The notes: generated by a model from the sequence alone, not told the origin. A DNA stretch of 19,128 bases from Spirochaetaceae bacterium (GCA_031269165.1 JAISZQ010000150.1:1-19128); one strand, 5' to 3'. Shown: positions 6,920 through 15,274, numbered from the stretch's first letter. Made by a program: numbers and translations.

Positions 6920-8218
6920 ATGAGTTACGAGGCTTACAAAGACGATTCGCTGGGGTTTACGACGAAACAACTCCACGCCGGGTACAATCCCGCCGAGCAT
7001 TATCGGTCAAAGGCGGTGCCGGTCTACCAGACGGCGGCCTTTGAACTGGGCGACTATGACCGTTGCGTGCGGCTCTTTTCCTATGCGGAAGAGGGCCACT
7101 CGTATGTGCGCTTTTCCAATCCCACCAACGATGTGCTGGAAAAGCGGATCGCGTCCCTCGAAGGGGGCGCGGCTGCGCTTGCGATGGCAAGCGGGATGGC
7201 GGCGATCTCGAACACGTTCCTCAACCTCGCGCAAAGCGGGGACGAGATTGTCGCGGTAAAGACCCTGTACGGCGGCAGTACCACGCTGCTTTCCTCGATT
7301 TTGCCCCCGTACGGCATAATCGGGAAATTTGTGGAGGACGAAAACGATGTGTCGGCATACGAGCGGCTCATCACCGACAAGACCAAGGCGGTCTACGTTG
7401 AGAGTCTGGGGAATCCGGGCATGAACATTGTTGACCTTGAGAAAATCGCAAAAGCCGCCCACCGTCACGGCGTGCCGCTCGTTGTTGACAACACCTTTGC
7501 CACGCCCTACCTCCTGCGTCCCTTCGATTACGGCGCGGACATCGTTTGTTATTCGGCCACCAAGTATCTGGGCGGGCACGGCACGGTGATCGGCGGGCTC
7601 GTGGTGGAAAAAGGCGGCTTTGATTATAGCAACGGACGCTTCCCACAGATGGAACAGTTTTACCGCGACTATGAGGGCTCGATCCCGAAAGACGAGTTGC
7701 GGCAAACCTTGTTTACCAAGCGTCTTCGCATCGTGTACTTGACCGATTTGGGCGCGCACATGAGCCCGATGCAGGCGTTTTTCCTCCTGCAAGGCATCGA
7801 AACCCTCTCGCTCCGCATGGAACGCCACACCCAGAACGCTCTCAAGGTCGCCTCGTATCTAGAGGGCCACCCGGCGGTCAAGGCGGTCTCCTATCCGGGT
7901 CTCTCGCAAAGTCCTTTCTCCGGCCTTGCCCGGCGGTATTTCCCCCGTGGCCCGGGCGCGATCCTCTCCGTCCGCCTGAAAGGGGGCCGGGACGCCGCGC
8001 TCGCCGTGTTAAAAAAGGTGCGTATTTTTGACTACATGGTCAACGTGGGCGACGCGAAATCGCTCATCGTACACCCGGCCTCTTCGACCCACTTCAGCCA
8101 GTCCCCCACGATGCGGGAAGCGGCGGGCGTGTTCGACGACACCCTGCGCCTCTCCGTCGGCATCGAAGACGCGGACGACCTTATCGCCGACCTCGGACAG
8201 GCGTTGGACGCGGATTAA
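6920..8218 (+). CDS. metY: O-acetylhomoserine sulfhydrylase (PLP-dependent)
   Basis: 432 aa, full length for MetY (about 430), longer than cystathionine gamma-synthase or beta-lyase (about 390). ATG with AAGGAG 6 bp upstream. Makes homocysteine from O-acetylhomoserine and sulfide in the cytoplasm for methionine synthesis. Family landmarks in order: GFTTKQLHAGY, PVYQTAAFELGD, YVRFSNPTNDVLEKRIASLE, ASGMAAI, VDNTFATPYL (PLP aspartate), SATKYLGGHG with the Schiff-base Lys215, and SLIVHPASSTHFSQ near the C-terminus. No promoter is apparent in the 13 bp after the methylase gene, so it may depend on read-through. Downstream is a 58-nt hairpin that can act as terminator. Methionine gamma-lyase activity is the main alternative. 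Confidence 0.9.
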   Translation: MSYEAYKDDSLGFTTKQLHAGYNPAEHYRSKAVPVYQTAAFELGDYDRCVRLFSYAEEGHSYVRFSNPTNDVLEKRIASLEGGAAALAMASGMAAISNTFLNLAQSGDEIVAVKTLYGGSTTLLSSILPPYGIIGKFVEDENDVSAYERLITDKTKAVYVESLGNPGMNIVDLEKIAKAAHRHGVPLVVDNTFATPYLLRPFDYGADIVCYSATKYLGGHGTVIGGLVVEKGGFDYSNGRFPQMEQFYRDYEGSIPKDELRQTLFTKRLRIVYLTDLGAHMSPMQAFFLLQGIETLSLRMERHTQNALKVASYLEGHPAVKAVSYPGLSQSPFSGLARRYFPRGPGAILSVRLKGGRDAALAVLKKVRIFDYMVNVGDAKSLIVHPASSTHFSQSPTMREAAGVFDDTLRLSVGIEDADDLIADLGQALDAD

Positions 8219-8224
8219 TCACGT

Positions 8225-8285
8225 GAGCCTGTTCCAAAACGAATCGACGGCGCGCTAACGCGCATGGTTTTGGAACAGGCTCTTT
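8225..8285 (+). terminator. 58-nt GAGCCTGTTCC hairpin, likely metY terminator
   Basis: Perfect 16-bp arms GAGCCTGTTCCAAAAC / GTTTTGGAACAGGCTC at 8225-8240 and 8267-8282, with an inner palindrome GCGCG..CGCGC, followed by TTTT. It lies 7 bp past the metY stop. The same 58-nt unit recurs at 16592-16649 inside a pseudogene, so it is a mobile repeat that may have been co-opted as terminator. Confidence 0.7.
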
Positions 8286-8298
8286 TATCCTATCCCCC

Positions 8299-8327
8299 TT
8301 GACTATTCCGCACGAATTGGTTATACT
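8299..8327 (+). promoter_or_regulatory. Strong sigma-70-type promoter with leaderless geometry
   Basis: TTGACT, 17-bp spacer, TATACT (five of six matches in each box). The ATG of the next gene begins only 6 bp after the -10 box, where transcription is expected to start, and no ribosome site lies between. Confidence 0.65.
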
Positions 8328-8333
8328 TTCTCT

Positions 8334-8834
8334 ATGACTGCTTGGGATGTATTAAACAATGTCGTAACCGGCTTTCCTTTTGTGGTAACGGCTTTTTTCC
8401 TCATCATTGCTCTCGCGGCTCTTGTTATCTTTGTGGTTGGTTTTAGCCGTCACGGGGTTGATTTCCTCAAGCACGGGTTTAGGCAAAACAACATCACCGA
8501 ATTGGGGGAGAAGATTGACTCGCTCCGCACCGAGGTCAAAAGCGAAATTGATGGTCTGCGCACCGAGGTCAAAAGCGAAATTGATGGCCTGCGCACCGGG
8601 CTCAAAAGCGAAATCAATGGGCTACGCACCGAGCTCAAAGGCGAAATTGACGGTCTGCGCACCGAGGTCAGAAACGAAATTGACGGTCTTTATACCGAGC
8701 TTGCAACGATAAAGGTCAACCACTTTGGACACCTTAAAAACTTTCTCACCGAGCTTGCCAGCATCTTGCTGGATAGAAAGGTCATCAATAACGAAAACAA
8801 GGCGCGGCTCGATAACCAGCTCCGCGATATGTAA
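8334..8834 (+). CDS. Membrane-anchored hendecad coiled-coil protein
   Basis: 166 aa. A single hydrophobic helix (about residues 14-36) is followed by six consecutive 11-residue repeats from I61 to I126 (consensus IDGLRTEVKSE), encoded by 33-bp direct repeats at 8514-8711. The C-terminal piece NHFGHLKNFLTELAS...LDNQL is non-repetitive and also helical. The 11-residue period predicts a near-straight or slightly right-handed coiled coil, probably oligomeric, anchored in the inner membrane. Function is not recognised. The start ATG has no ribosome site, in line with a leaderless mRNA. The gene is isolated between two GAGCCTGTTCC elements. Near-identical DNA repeats suggest recent change in repeat number. 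Confidence 0.75.
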   Translation: MTAWDVLNNVVTGFPFVVTAFFLIIALAALVIFVVGFSRHGVDFLKHGFRQNNITELGEKIDSLRTEVKSEIDGLRTEVKSEIDGLRTGLKSEINGLRTELKGEIDGLRTEVRNEIDGLYTELATIKVNHFGHLKNFLTELASILLDRKVINNENKARLDNQLRDM

Positions 8835-8856
8835 CCTCATGCCGTATAGGGTTTAA

Positions 8857-9202
8857 GAGCCTGTTCAAAAACCCCACGGGACGCAACCCTTCGCTGTGAT
8901 CCGGGGGCGTTACGGGGGTGGTAAACCCCCGTAGAGGGGGATAGCGGAGGGCGAAGACCGTAGCGAAGGGGGAGACTTCCCCCTGTCAACAACTTAAGAA
9001 TTTTGGTCCGCGAATGGCGCGAATAAATACGAATAATACATACCCATCAGTGCGTATTCGCGTACATTCGCGGACAAAAAACTAAAAATCTGTGTGATCC
9101 GTTGCCCACTCTTATATTCCATTGGCTTAAGTTGTTGACAGTGGGAGACTTCCCCCCTTGCTGGGTTTTTAAACAGACTTTGCTGAGATTCCGAACAGGC
9201 TC
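8857..9202 (-). mobile_element. GAGCCTGTTCC-family element carrying a nested MITE
   Basis: Ends are TAAGAGCCTGTTC on the left and its exact complement GAACAGGCTCTTA on the right. Compared with the copy at 15341-15632 it runs in reverse orientation, lacks the middle portion, and contains MITE copy C at 8983-9141. The right-hand TTA coincides with the stop codon of the minus-strand gene ending at 9203, so this element fixes the 3' end of that gene. It holds no ORF of its own. Confidence 0.75.
8983..9141 (+). mobile_element. MITE-like element, copy C, with 13-bp target duplication
   Basis: 159 bp with perfect 16-bp termini CTGTCAACAACTTAAG / CTTAAGTTGTTGACAG. It is flanked by identical 13-bp direct repeats GGGAGACTTCCCC at 8970-8982 and 9143-9155. 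The interior is about as long as copy A and closely matches copy D. Non-coding. Confidence 0.8.
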
Positions 9203-10360
9203 TTAGTAATAACCGCCGAAAACCGAGCCGTAGCGTGAACGAAGCCGGGCGATGAGCATTTCCATCCCGCGCAGTTCTTCTTCGGTGAGGGTGGTTCCAA
9301 AATAGACGTATTCGTCGATTTTATAGATGAGTTCGCGCAGGGTGAGCAGATCGACCCGGAGCGAGCCGATGGGAAGGATGGCGCTCGGTTTCTGGGGCGT
9401 TGCCGGAGCGGAGGCGGCAGGAGGAGCGGTGTTGATGGTGATGTTCGGCATAGTGCCGGGAACAGCGGTCATTCCACCCGGCAGGGGGGCCAGCGGGTCG
9501 GCAGGCGCGGTGCCGGGGGCGGGGCCGTAAGCGTTGCCTATGGGGATGGTCGGCGCGGCAAAACCGGCCTGGTCTTCGGTGGCAAGCATGACGGTCATCG
9601 TGCGCTGATCCCACCGGGCAAGCGTTGTCGTCTCCAGAAAATACGCGACGGCATCGTCTTTGATAGAAAAGGGCAGGGCGTTAAAATTGCGGCCCACGAC
9701 ATAGGTGGCCTTCCATTTCGCATCGGCAAGCCGTTTCCAGTTCGCAAAATGGATCGTGTCGGGGTAGTAGGTTCCATCCGCAAAAATACTTCCCATGAGA
9801 CTCCCGTTGCTGTCTTTTGAAAGCCACCACTGGTCGCTCACCGTGCGGTTGATGATCGTTTCCGAGTCTATGTAACGCAGGTTGGTTTGAAACTGGGGAG
9901 ATTTCTTTTCGCCAAAATGGGTGTCAAGCACGAGTTTCAAACCGGCGTTGATGTCGCTCTCTCCCCAGTTCTGCATCCGTATGTCAATACGGATGCCGTT
10001 GGTGGCGGCCGCATTCGGCGTTTTTATGAACGAAAAATCCATCACAACGGAGAGTTTCGGCGATTCAAAAACGAGACTGGGATTGGATTGGCTCCCCCGG
10101 ATCGCCGTTCTGAAATAGTTTGTATCGCCAAGTTTATAGACGTGGGTGCCCAACTGTACGGCAAGATAACTGGTCTTCGCGTCACGGTCCCACAGGAGGC
10201 TCGTGCCTTTACCCTTCTCCGCATCGTTCATAGAAAAGAGCGCGAACCGGCCGGTACGGTCGTCCAGCGTGAGCTTGATGTTCCCCTCGACAAAATCGGC
10301 CGCCTTGAGCGCAATGACCGACCAGAGAAACAACAGAACAGGAAAGAGTATCCGTTTCAT
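9203..10360 (-). CDS. Exported envelope protein of unknown function
   Basis: 385 aa, with GGGAGGA just upstream of the ATG. A signal peptide covers residues 1-20 (MKRILF...IALKA, cleavage before ADF) with no lipobox Cys. The main body (about 21-275) looks beta-rich (EGNIKLTLDDRTGRFALFS) and is not a family I can name. A Pro/Ala-rich linker spans about 276-330, then a short helical C-terminal domain with LLTLRELIYKIDEYVYFG. The start overlaps the stop of the upstream TPR gene (ATGA), so both are translated from one mRNA and probably act together in the periplasm or at the outer membrane. The stop TAA is at the edge of a repeat element, so the extreme C-terminus may not be original. Confidence 0.7.
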   Translation of the reverse strand: MKRILFPVLLFLWSVIALKAADFVEGNIKLTLDDRTGRFALFSMNDAEKGKGTSLLWDRDAKTSYLAVQLGTHVYKLGDTNYFRTAIRGSQSNPSLVFESPKLSVVMDFSFIKTPNAAATNGIRIDIRMQNWGESDINAGLKLVLDTHFGEKKSPQFQTNLRYIDSETIINRTVSDQWWLSKDSNGSLMGSIFADGTYYPDTIHFANWKRLADAKWKATYVVGRNFNALPFSIKDDAVAYFLETTTLARWDQRTMTVMLATEDQAGFAAPTIPIGNAYGPAPGTAPADPLAPLPGGMTAVPGTMPNITINTAPPAASAPATPQKPSAILPIGSLRVDLLTLRELIYKIDEYVYFGTTLTEEELRGMEMLIARLRSRYGSVFGGYY

Positions 10361-11388
10361 GGCGTCCTCCCGCCTTCAGGCGTCACCGTGATGCCCATCC
10401 CGCCGTCGATGATTTCATAGTTGTTCGAAAGGGATACCAGCCGGTCCATCATCTCAAGCGCCGTCGTTTTTATGGACAAAAGCCGGGCCAGCGTCTCAGC
10501 GTCATAGTTTCTGCCCCGGCCCACAGCCGGCGCGACGAGGAGGCGTCCTCCGCCCGCCGTCTCATCGGACGTGTCCGTGACAGAACCGGACCCAAGAATC
10601 GTTTCTAACTGATCTTGGTAATTTTCATAGGCGTTATCCCGCTGGGTTTGCGTCTGTGCCGAGGCGCCCTGCCGTGCGCTTTCCTGATTCCACTTCACGA
10701 TGTCCAGCAAACCGGACTGAATGCGTTTTTCCTTGATGAGCGCGATACGATTGACCGACGCTTCGTATTTGTGGCTGCGCGTGAAATGCGTGATAACCGA
10801 GTTAAAAGCCGCTTCCGCATCGTCGTACTGGTCCAGCGCGTAAAGACATTCCCCGATCCAGTAGAGCGCGGACGCTTTCCGGTTGTAATCGTCCTGACTA
10901 TCCATCGCAGTATAACCGGTCCAGTCGTCCAACCGCACACCGTTTACATAGCGGCCGTCGATACGGATGCCGTCCGAGTACTGTTTCAGCAGGGGTATCG
11001 CCTCGTTGTAACGGCCAAGATAAAACAGGGCGCGCGCCTTATGGTACGGAATTTCCGCCACCCGCCGCGACCGGGGGTCAATACGTGCAAATTCGTCCAT
11101 GTCGTGCAATGCGTTCTGGTAGTCCCCTGCGGAAAATTCGCTCATCGCTATCCAGAATTGAGCCTCGGCGCGAATCGAAGAGTCGGTCGTTTCCGCTTGG
11201 GATCGGCGCAACTCGATAATCGCTTCTCCCCAGCGGCCTTCCCCGTAGAGATTGATTCCGTTGACAAGCCGGGGCGCGAGAAGGGTAAGCGGCGCATTTT
11301 GCTGGGCAATAATGCCGGCAATGCCGATACTCACGCTAAAGAGGACCACCACAAAGATAAAGATGAGACGGACACTTCGGACGTTCAT
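10357..11388 (-). CDS. Exported TPR-repeat protein
   Basis: 343 aa. The ATG at 11388 (AGAGGG just upstream) is preferred to the open extension to 11559, which runs into MITE sequence. A hydrophobic segment at residues 6-28 serves as signal peptide or anchor. Tetratricopeptide units are visible at about 41-66 (LYGEGRWGEAIIEL), 76-105 (SEFSAGDYQNALHDMDEFARIDP), 114-138 (ALFYLGRYNEAIPLLKQY) and 173-206 (CLYALDQYDDAEAAFNSVI). The rest is helical with a Gln/Ala-rich stretch near 240. TPRs of this kind act as protein-binding scaffolds. It is the first gene of a two-gene operon with the exported protein at 9203-10360. Comparison with the YbgF/BamD style of envelope TPR protein is an inference only. 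Confidence 0.78.
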   Translation of the reverse strand: MNVRSVRLIFIFVVVLFSVSIGIAGIIAQQNAPLTLLAPRLVNGINLYGEGRWGEAIIELRRSQAETTDSSIRAEAQFWIAMSEFSAGDYQNALHDMDEFARIDPRSRRVAEIPYHKARALFYLGRYNEAIPLLKQYSDGIRIDGRYVNGVRLDDWTGYTAMDSQDDYNRKASALYWIGECLYALDQYDDAEAAFNSVITHFTRSHKYEASVNRIALIKEKRIQSGLLDIVKWNQESARQGASAQTQTQRDNAYENYQDQLETILGSGSVTDTSDETAGGGRLLVAPAVGRGRNYDAETLARLLSIKTTALEMMDRLVSLSNNYEIIDGGMGITVTPEGGRTP

Positions 11389-11464
11389 AGTTTCCCTCTG
11401 TATTATCGGCAAAAAAGAGCGAAAACTGAACAGATGTTCCCCTTTCAAGGAAATTAAAAGGGAG

Positions 11465-11925
11465 GAGCCTGTTCCAAAACCAAACATAAGGGGGAAGTCT
11501 CCCACTGTCAACAACTTAAGAATTTTGGTCCGCGAATAGCGCGAATAAGTGCCATACATGACGTTACGAATAATACCTACCCATCAGCACGTATTCGCAT
11601 ACATTCGCGTACATTCGCGGACAAAAAAAACTAAAAATCTGCGTAATTCGTTGACCACTCTTATATTTCATTTGCTTAAGTTGTTGACAGGGGGAAGTCT
11701 CCCCTTTCGCTACGGCCCGCCGCTTGCGCTTAGGGTCCTTCGCTATCCCCCTCTGCGGGGACAAAACCATGCGGTGCATGGTTTTGTGGGCGTACCCCAA
11801 GCGTCCACGGACGGACGCATTACTGAAGCACACCTACGGTGTGCCACGCCCCGGCCCGGAAGCCCGAAGCAGGACGCTGAGGGCTGTAGGGAGCCCCCCG
11901 CAACGCCCCCGGCACTTTGGTATTA
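11465..11925 (+). mobile_element. GAGCCTGTTCC-family element with nested MITE; right end lost
   Basis: The left end is GAGCCTGTTCCAAAACC at 11465. After the MITE it continues with the family interior, including the CAAAACCATGC...GCATGGTTTTG and GCGTCCA...TGGACGC hairpins and CAACGCCCCCGG. The usual AACAGGCTC end is missing; sequence diverges just before the stop of the M30 gene at 11939. No gene is present between 11389 and 11938. Confidence 0.7.
11505..11690 (+). mobile_element. MITE-like element, copy D, with 13-bp target duplication
   Basis: 186 bp with the same perfect 16-bp termini as copy C, longer through a duplicated ATTCGCGTACATTCGC-type segment. It is flanked by the direct repeat GGGGAAGTCTCCC at 11491-11503 and 11691-11703, which is the reverse complement of the repeat flanking copy C, while the MITE itself is in the same orientation as copy C. 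Confidence 0.8.
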
Positions 11926-11938
11926 TAAAGGAGAATCA

Positions 11939-13651
11939 CTATAGCGTTTTAATCATCACATAGTAGTGGATGTTCGAGCTTCCATTCCGAATCCGAATGG
12001 TGAGGCCGCCGGTTTGGTTTTCCCAACGGAACATCTGAATACCGCTTGCGGGAATGCTGGCGTTGTCCGGATAAGGGGACGTTATGGGGCCTGTATAGGG
12101 AAGTTTGGATTGCCCGTTAATAGGGTTTATAGTCCAAATATCAAAGGCGGGGAACGTATAATTGGTACTTCCGACCGTCCCTGAAACGGTTTTGTCAAAC
12201 GAATACACTCCGGCGGGTTTTGAGGTTCCCGAATACACCAGCGCTTCGCCGAATCGGGACAGCGCGTATTGGGCGGTGGCATGATTGCCATTATGTGCTT
12301 TGAGAGCGGCGTCAAGGGAAGCCTTGCCACCCAAAGATGATTGTGCAATAGCAGATAAAAGTTCCGGCCCGCCGAAATTCCGCACGAGATACGCGCCGAA
12401 CGCATAGTTTGACTCATAGTAGGGCAACGGATTCCCGTTATCCCACTGCATAACACCGGCCGAAGCATAGCGGTAGAGCCAATAGGGGATGCGCTCGTTG
12501 ATGACGTTTCCATTTCTCGACGACGGATCGTAGTCGATTCCGACCAGTGGCCCGATGACGTCCTCGGCCAGCATAGAAAGCATCTCCGTATACCACGACT
12601 CCCAGTTACTCCACTTATTGCCTTGTTGCAACACTTTTACATTAAAGTTAATCATGTGGTTAAACTCATGGATCAGTGTGGAATACGCGGTGTCCGGTTC
12701 TTTGTCAAGCATTTCCGCATCCAGATAAAAGATCTCGGCTTCGTTTGAATAGTAGTATACCTCGTTCTCATATTCATCAACCGCATAAAAGTATCCCATT
12801 GTTATGCCGTTTGGATGGTTTCCGAAATCGCCGTCTATATCACAGACCAGAATCTGGATGTGGGAATCGCCGTCCATCCCCCTGTTGCCACCCGGTCCAC
12901 CGCCATTTTCATACCCCAAAAGATTCGTCTCAAGGGGATAGATCGTGTCGAACTTATCGGCAAGGTCGTTAATCTGCGTTTGATTGATTTTATTGTCGCT
13001 GGGCGTGTCGCCCGTCGGCGGCTGTGAACTATCGCCAAAATTACTATTGACCACCCAGATTTTACAATGAGTCCCGATCTTTTTCAGTGTCGCGGTCTTG
13101 AGTGTCGGCACGTCAACTGTTGGCGACACGTCGGCATAAACTTGCTTCGTATCGCCCACCGCCTGAGCAGACGCAAAATCAGAGACCACGCTCCGCATGG
13201 CCCTGAGCGATTTATTCGGCAAAGATGACGGGGGCGTAATCTGGATCTGCCGTTCATAGCGGACAAGGGTCTCCCCGTCGATGGTAATAAACCCCGCAGG
13301 CACCCGGCCGTCGTCCCCATTGGCACTCACGCCGGACACGTCCCGATTGGCACTCACGCCGGACGCTTCCCCGGAAACCGCGTTTGCCGAGGAGACGGTA
13401 ACGGTACTCCCTGAGCCCCCGGTATTTACCATCACGAGAAATACGTCTTCCTGATTAAGTTTGCTCAACACTGCGTCGCCCTCACCAACACTGCTCAAAC
13501 TGAGCGGGGTGACAGAAGAAGCAATGGAGGCGTCAATGTACTTTATGGTAGGGGAAGGTCTCGCCTCCACCACCGGCTGCTCACACGAGAAGAGCACAAA
13601 AAGATACGCCCACGCCGGCAGAACAAAAGCGTATCGAATGACTTTGATCAT
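11939..13651 (-). CDS. M30 (hyicolysin-like) metallopeptidase lipoprotein, paralogue 2
   Basis: 570 aa, with CGAGGA 6 bp upstream of the ATG. Lipoprotein signal with lipobox VLFSC (Cys23). The zinc-binding HEFNH is at residues 328-332 within YSTLIHEFNHMINFN, the M30-type context. About 25 residues on, WYTEMLSMLAEDVIG carries the likely third-ligand glutamate. Upstream is PLETNLLGYENGGGPGGN followed by an Asp/Gly-rich stretch DIDGDFG. It is probably an envelope-anchored zinc endopeptidase; substrate unknown. A small internal duplication gives SGVSANRDVSGVSANGD near residues 100-115. It lies 21 bp below a paralogue encoded on the same strand, so the pair is likely one operon. Confidence 0.82.
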   Translation of the reverse strand: MIKVIRYAFVLPAWAYLFVLFSCEQPVVEARPSPTIKYIDASIASSVTPLSLSSVGEGDAVLSKLNQEDVFLVMVNTGGSGSTVTVSSANAVSGEASGVSANRDVSGVSANGDDGRVPAGFITIDGETLVRYERQIQITPPSSLPNKSLRAMRSVVSDFASAQAVGDTKQVYADVSPTVDVPTLKTATLKKIGTHCKIWVVNSNFGDSSQPPTGDTPSDNKINQTQINDLADKFDTIYPLETNLLGYENGGGPGGNRGMDGDSHIQILVCDIDGDFGNHPNGITMGYFYAVDEYENEVYYYSNEAEIFYLDAEMLDKEPDTAYSTLIHEFNHMINFNVKVLQQGNKWSNWESWYTEMLSMLAEDVIGPLVGIDYDPSSRNGNVINERIPYWLYRYASAGVMQWDNGNPLPYYESNYAFGAYLVRNFGGPELLSAIAQSSLGGKASLDAALKAHNGNHATAQYALSRFGEALVYSGTSKPAGVYSFDKTVSGTVGSTNYTFPAFDIWTINPINGQSKLPYTGPITSPYPDNASIPASGIQMFRWENQTGGLTIRIRNGSSNIHYYVMIKTL

Positions 13652-13672
13652 AGAATTCCTCGTTATGCGGGC

Positions 13673-15274
13673 TCAGTCTTTCGGTTTCGTAAGAATATAA
13701 TACTCGGCATCGGTCTCCACATTCAGAAGCCGAATGGTGAGCCCTCCGCTTGCCTGTATCTCTTCAGTCCACCCGCTGTCCTGGTACAACTGAACGGTAT
13801 TGTCAGGAGCGTATCCAGACATTTCCGCAAATTTGCGTATCAGCGGCCCCGGCGGATTAAAAGCGTCCGACCAAATATCAAAGGCGGGGAACGTATACGT
13901 TTCACCGCCGACCAATCCCGTAATCTCCTTGTCAAAAGTATAGCACCCTTCCGGCACCTTGTCATCCGAATAGAGCAACGCTTCACCGAATCGGGACATC
14001 GCGTAGTATGTGTCGATACCCACGCCGTTAAACTTACGCAGAGAACCGTCAAGAGACCCTCTGCCCGACGCTTTTGATTTCGCGATGGCGGAAAACAGTG
14101 CCGGCCCACCGAAATTACGCACAAGATAAGCGCCAAACGCATAGTTTGACGAATAGTAGGGTAGCGTGTTACCCGAAGAAGGCCAGTACATGACACTCAC
14201 ATCGGCGTATTGTCTAATCCAATCGGGAATACGCACGTTAATAACGTGGTTTTGGTTTCCATTGAGCTCGTTGGGATCGTTGGGGACGATACCGACAAGC
14301 GGGCCAATGACGTCTTCGGCCAGCATGGAGAGCATCTCGGTGTACCACACTTCAGTATTCCATGACAGGTACTCTCCGCCCTGTAAGACTTTGAGATTAA
14401 AGTTGATCATGTGGTTGAATTCATGGATCAGTGTCGAGTAAATGGCCTTTGGCTTTGTTTGCAATATCACGGAATCCAGGTAAAAGATTTCGGCTTCATT
14501 TGAACAGGGATACGTTTCTCCCCTTTCGAATTCGTCTCCCGGATAAAAATAGCCATACGTAGCGCTACCGAAAAACCCACCTCCGTCTCCGTCTATATCA
14601 AAAAGAAGAATCTGGACTTTGGGATCGCCGTCCATCCCCCCGTTGCCGCCCGGTCCGCCGCCGTACTCATACCCCAAAAGATTCGTCTCAAGGGGATATA
14701 TCTCGTCGAACTTTTCGGCAAGCGCGGTAACGGCACCCGCACCGACTTCATATCCATCTACCACCCACACCTTACAATACGTGCCAATTTTTTTCAACGT
14801 GGCGGTTTTCAGCGTGAAAGCGGTCCCAGACGATATGTCAACAAAAAATGATCTTTTGTCTCCAACTTGGGTTCCCACAGAAGCACGCATCCTGTTTCGG
14901 GACTGAGTGTTTTCGAGAGGAGGCGTAACCTGCCAGTGCCGTTCATAACGGAGGAAGGTTTCTCCGGTTTCCGTGGTAACCACCTCCGCGAGCGATTGGC
15001 CTTCCTCCCGTTCCTGTTCCCCGTCGGAATTCGCCATGCTGCGGTTCCACCGAATGCGGTTGTTTTTGACCTTGACCAGATAAATATCGTCGCCTGCCGA
15101 AAGTCCTTCCAGTCTTGTTAGGCCATACCCCGCGTTGTTCACGTCAAGTTTATGGACAGATCCTGGAAAAGAACTCTCCGTTTTGATGTCTATCACCACG
15201 TCAGCTTGATGACACGAGAACAACACAACAGCGATACAAACCGCCGGAAACAGAGAGGCGAACCTATTCCGCAT
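13673..15274 (-). CDS. M30 (hyicolysin-like) metallopeptidase lipoprotein, paralogue 1
   Basis: 533 aa, first gene of the pair. Signal peptide with lipobox VLFSC (Cys21). HEFNH is at residues 284-288 in YSTLIHEFNHMINFN, identical to the neighbouring paralogue, as are PLETNLLGYE, YTEMLSMLAEDVIGPLVGI and SNYAFGAYLVRNFGGP. The N-terminal 150 residues and the C-terminal tail are much less alike, so the catalytic core is under the strongest constraint or was homogenised. Likely exported zinc peptidase attached to a membrane; the substrate cannot be read from sequence. The ribosome site is weak (GGGTAAATT). A promoter lies just upstream. Confidence 0.82.
   Translation of the reverse strand: MRNRFASLFPAVCIAVVLFSCHQADVVIDIKTESSFPGSVHKLDVNNAGYGLTRLEGLSAGDDIYLVKVKNNRIRWNRSMANSDGEQEREEGQSLAEVVTTETGETFLRYERHWQVTPPLENTQSRNRMRASVGTQVGDKRSFFVDISSGTAFTLKTATLKKIGTYCKVWVVDGYEVGAGAVTALAEKFDEIYPLETNLLGYEYGGGPGGNGGMDGDPKVQILLFDIDGDGGGFFGSATYGYFYPGDEFERGETYPCSNEAEIFYLDSVILQTKPKAIYSTLIHEFNHMINFNLKVLQGGEYLSWNTEVWYTEMLSMLAEDVIGPLVGIVPNDPNELNGNQNHVINVRIPDWIRQYADVSVMYWPSSGNTLPYYSSNYAFGAYLVRNFGGPALFSAIAKSKASGRGSLDGSLRKFNGVGIDTYYAMSRFGEALLYSDDKVPEGCYTFDKEITGLVGGETYTFPAFDIWSDAFNPPGPLIRKFAEMSGYAPDNTVQLYQDSGWTEEIQASGGLTIRLLNVETDAEYYILTKPKD

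Noticed and set aside
7007..7828. A 273-codon minus-strand ORF
   Set aside because: It lies wholly antisense to metY, which is certain; it is a shadow.
10615..11457. A 280-codon plus-strand ORF
   Set aside because: It is antisense to the TPR gene, which has signal peptide, ribosome site and clear TPR motifs.
11389..11559. N-terminal extension of the TPR protein
   Set aside because: It runs into the MITE and the GAGCCTGTTCC element; the ATG at 11388 is followed by a proper signal peptide.
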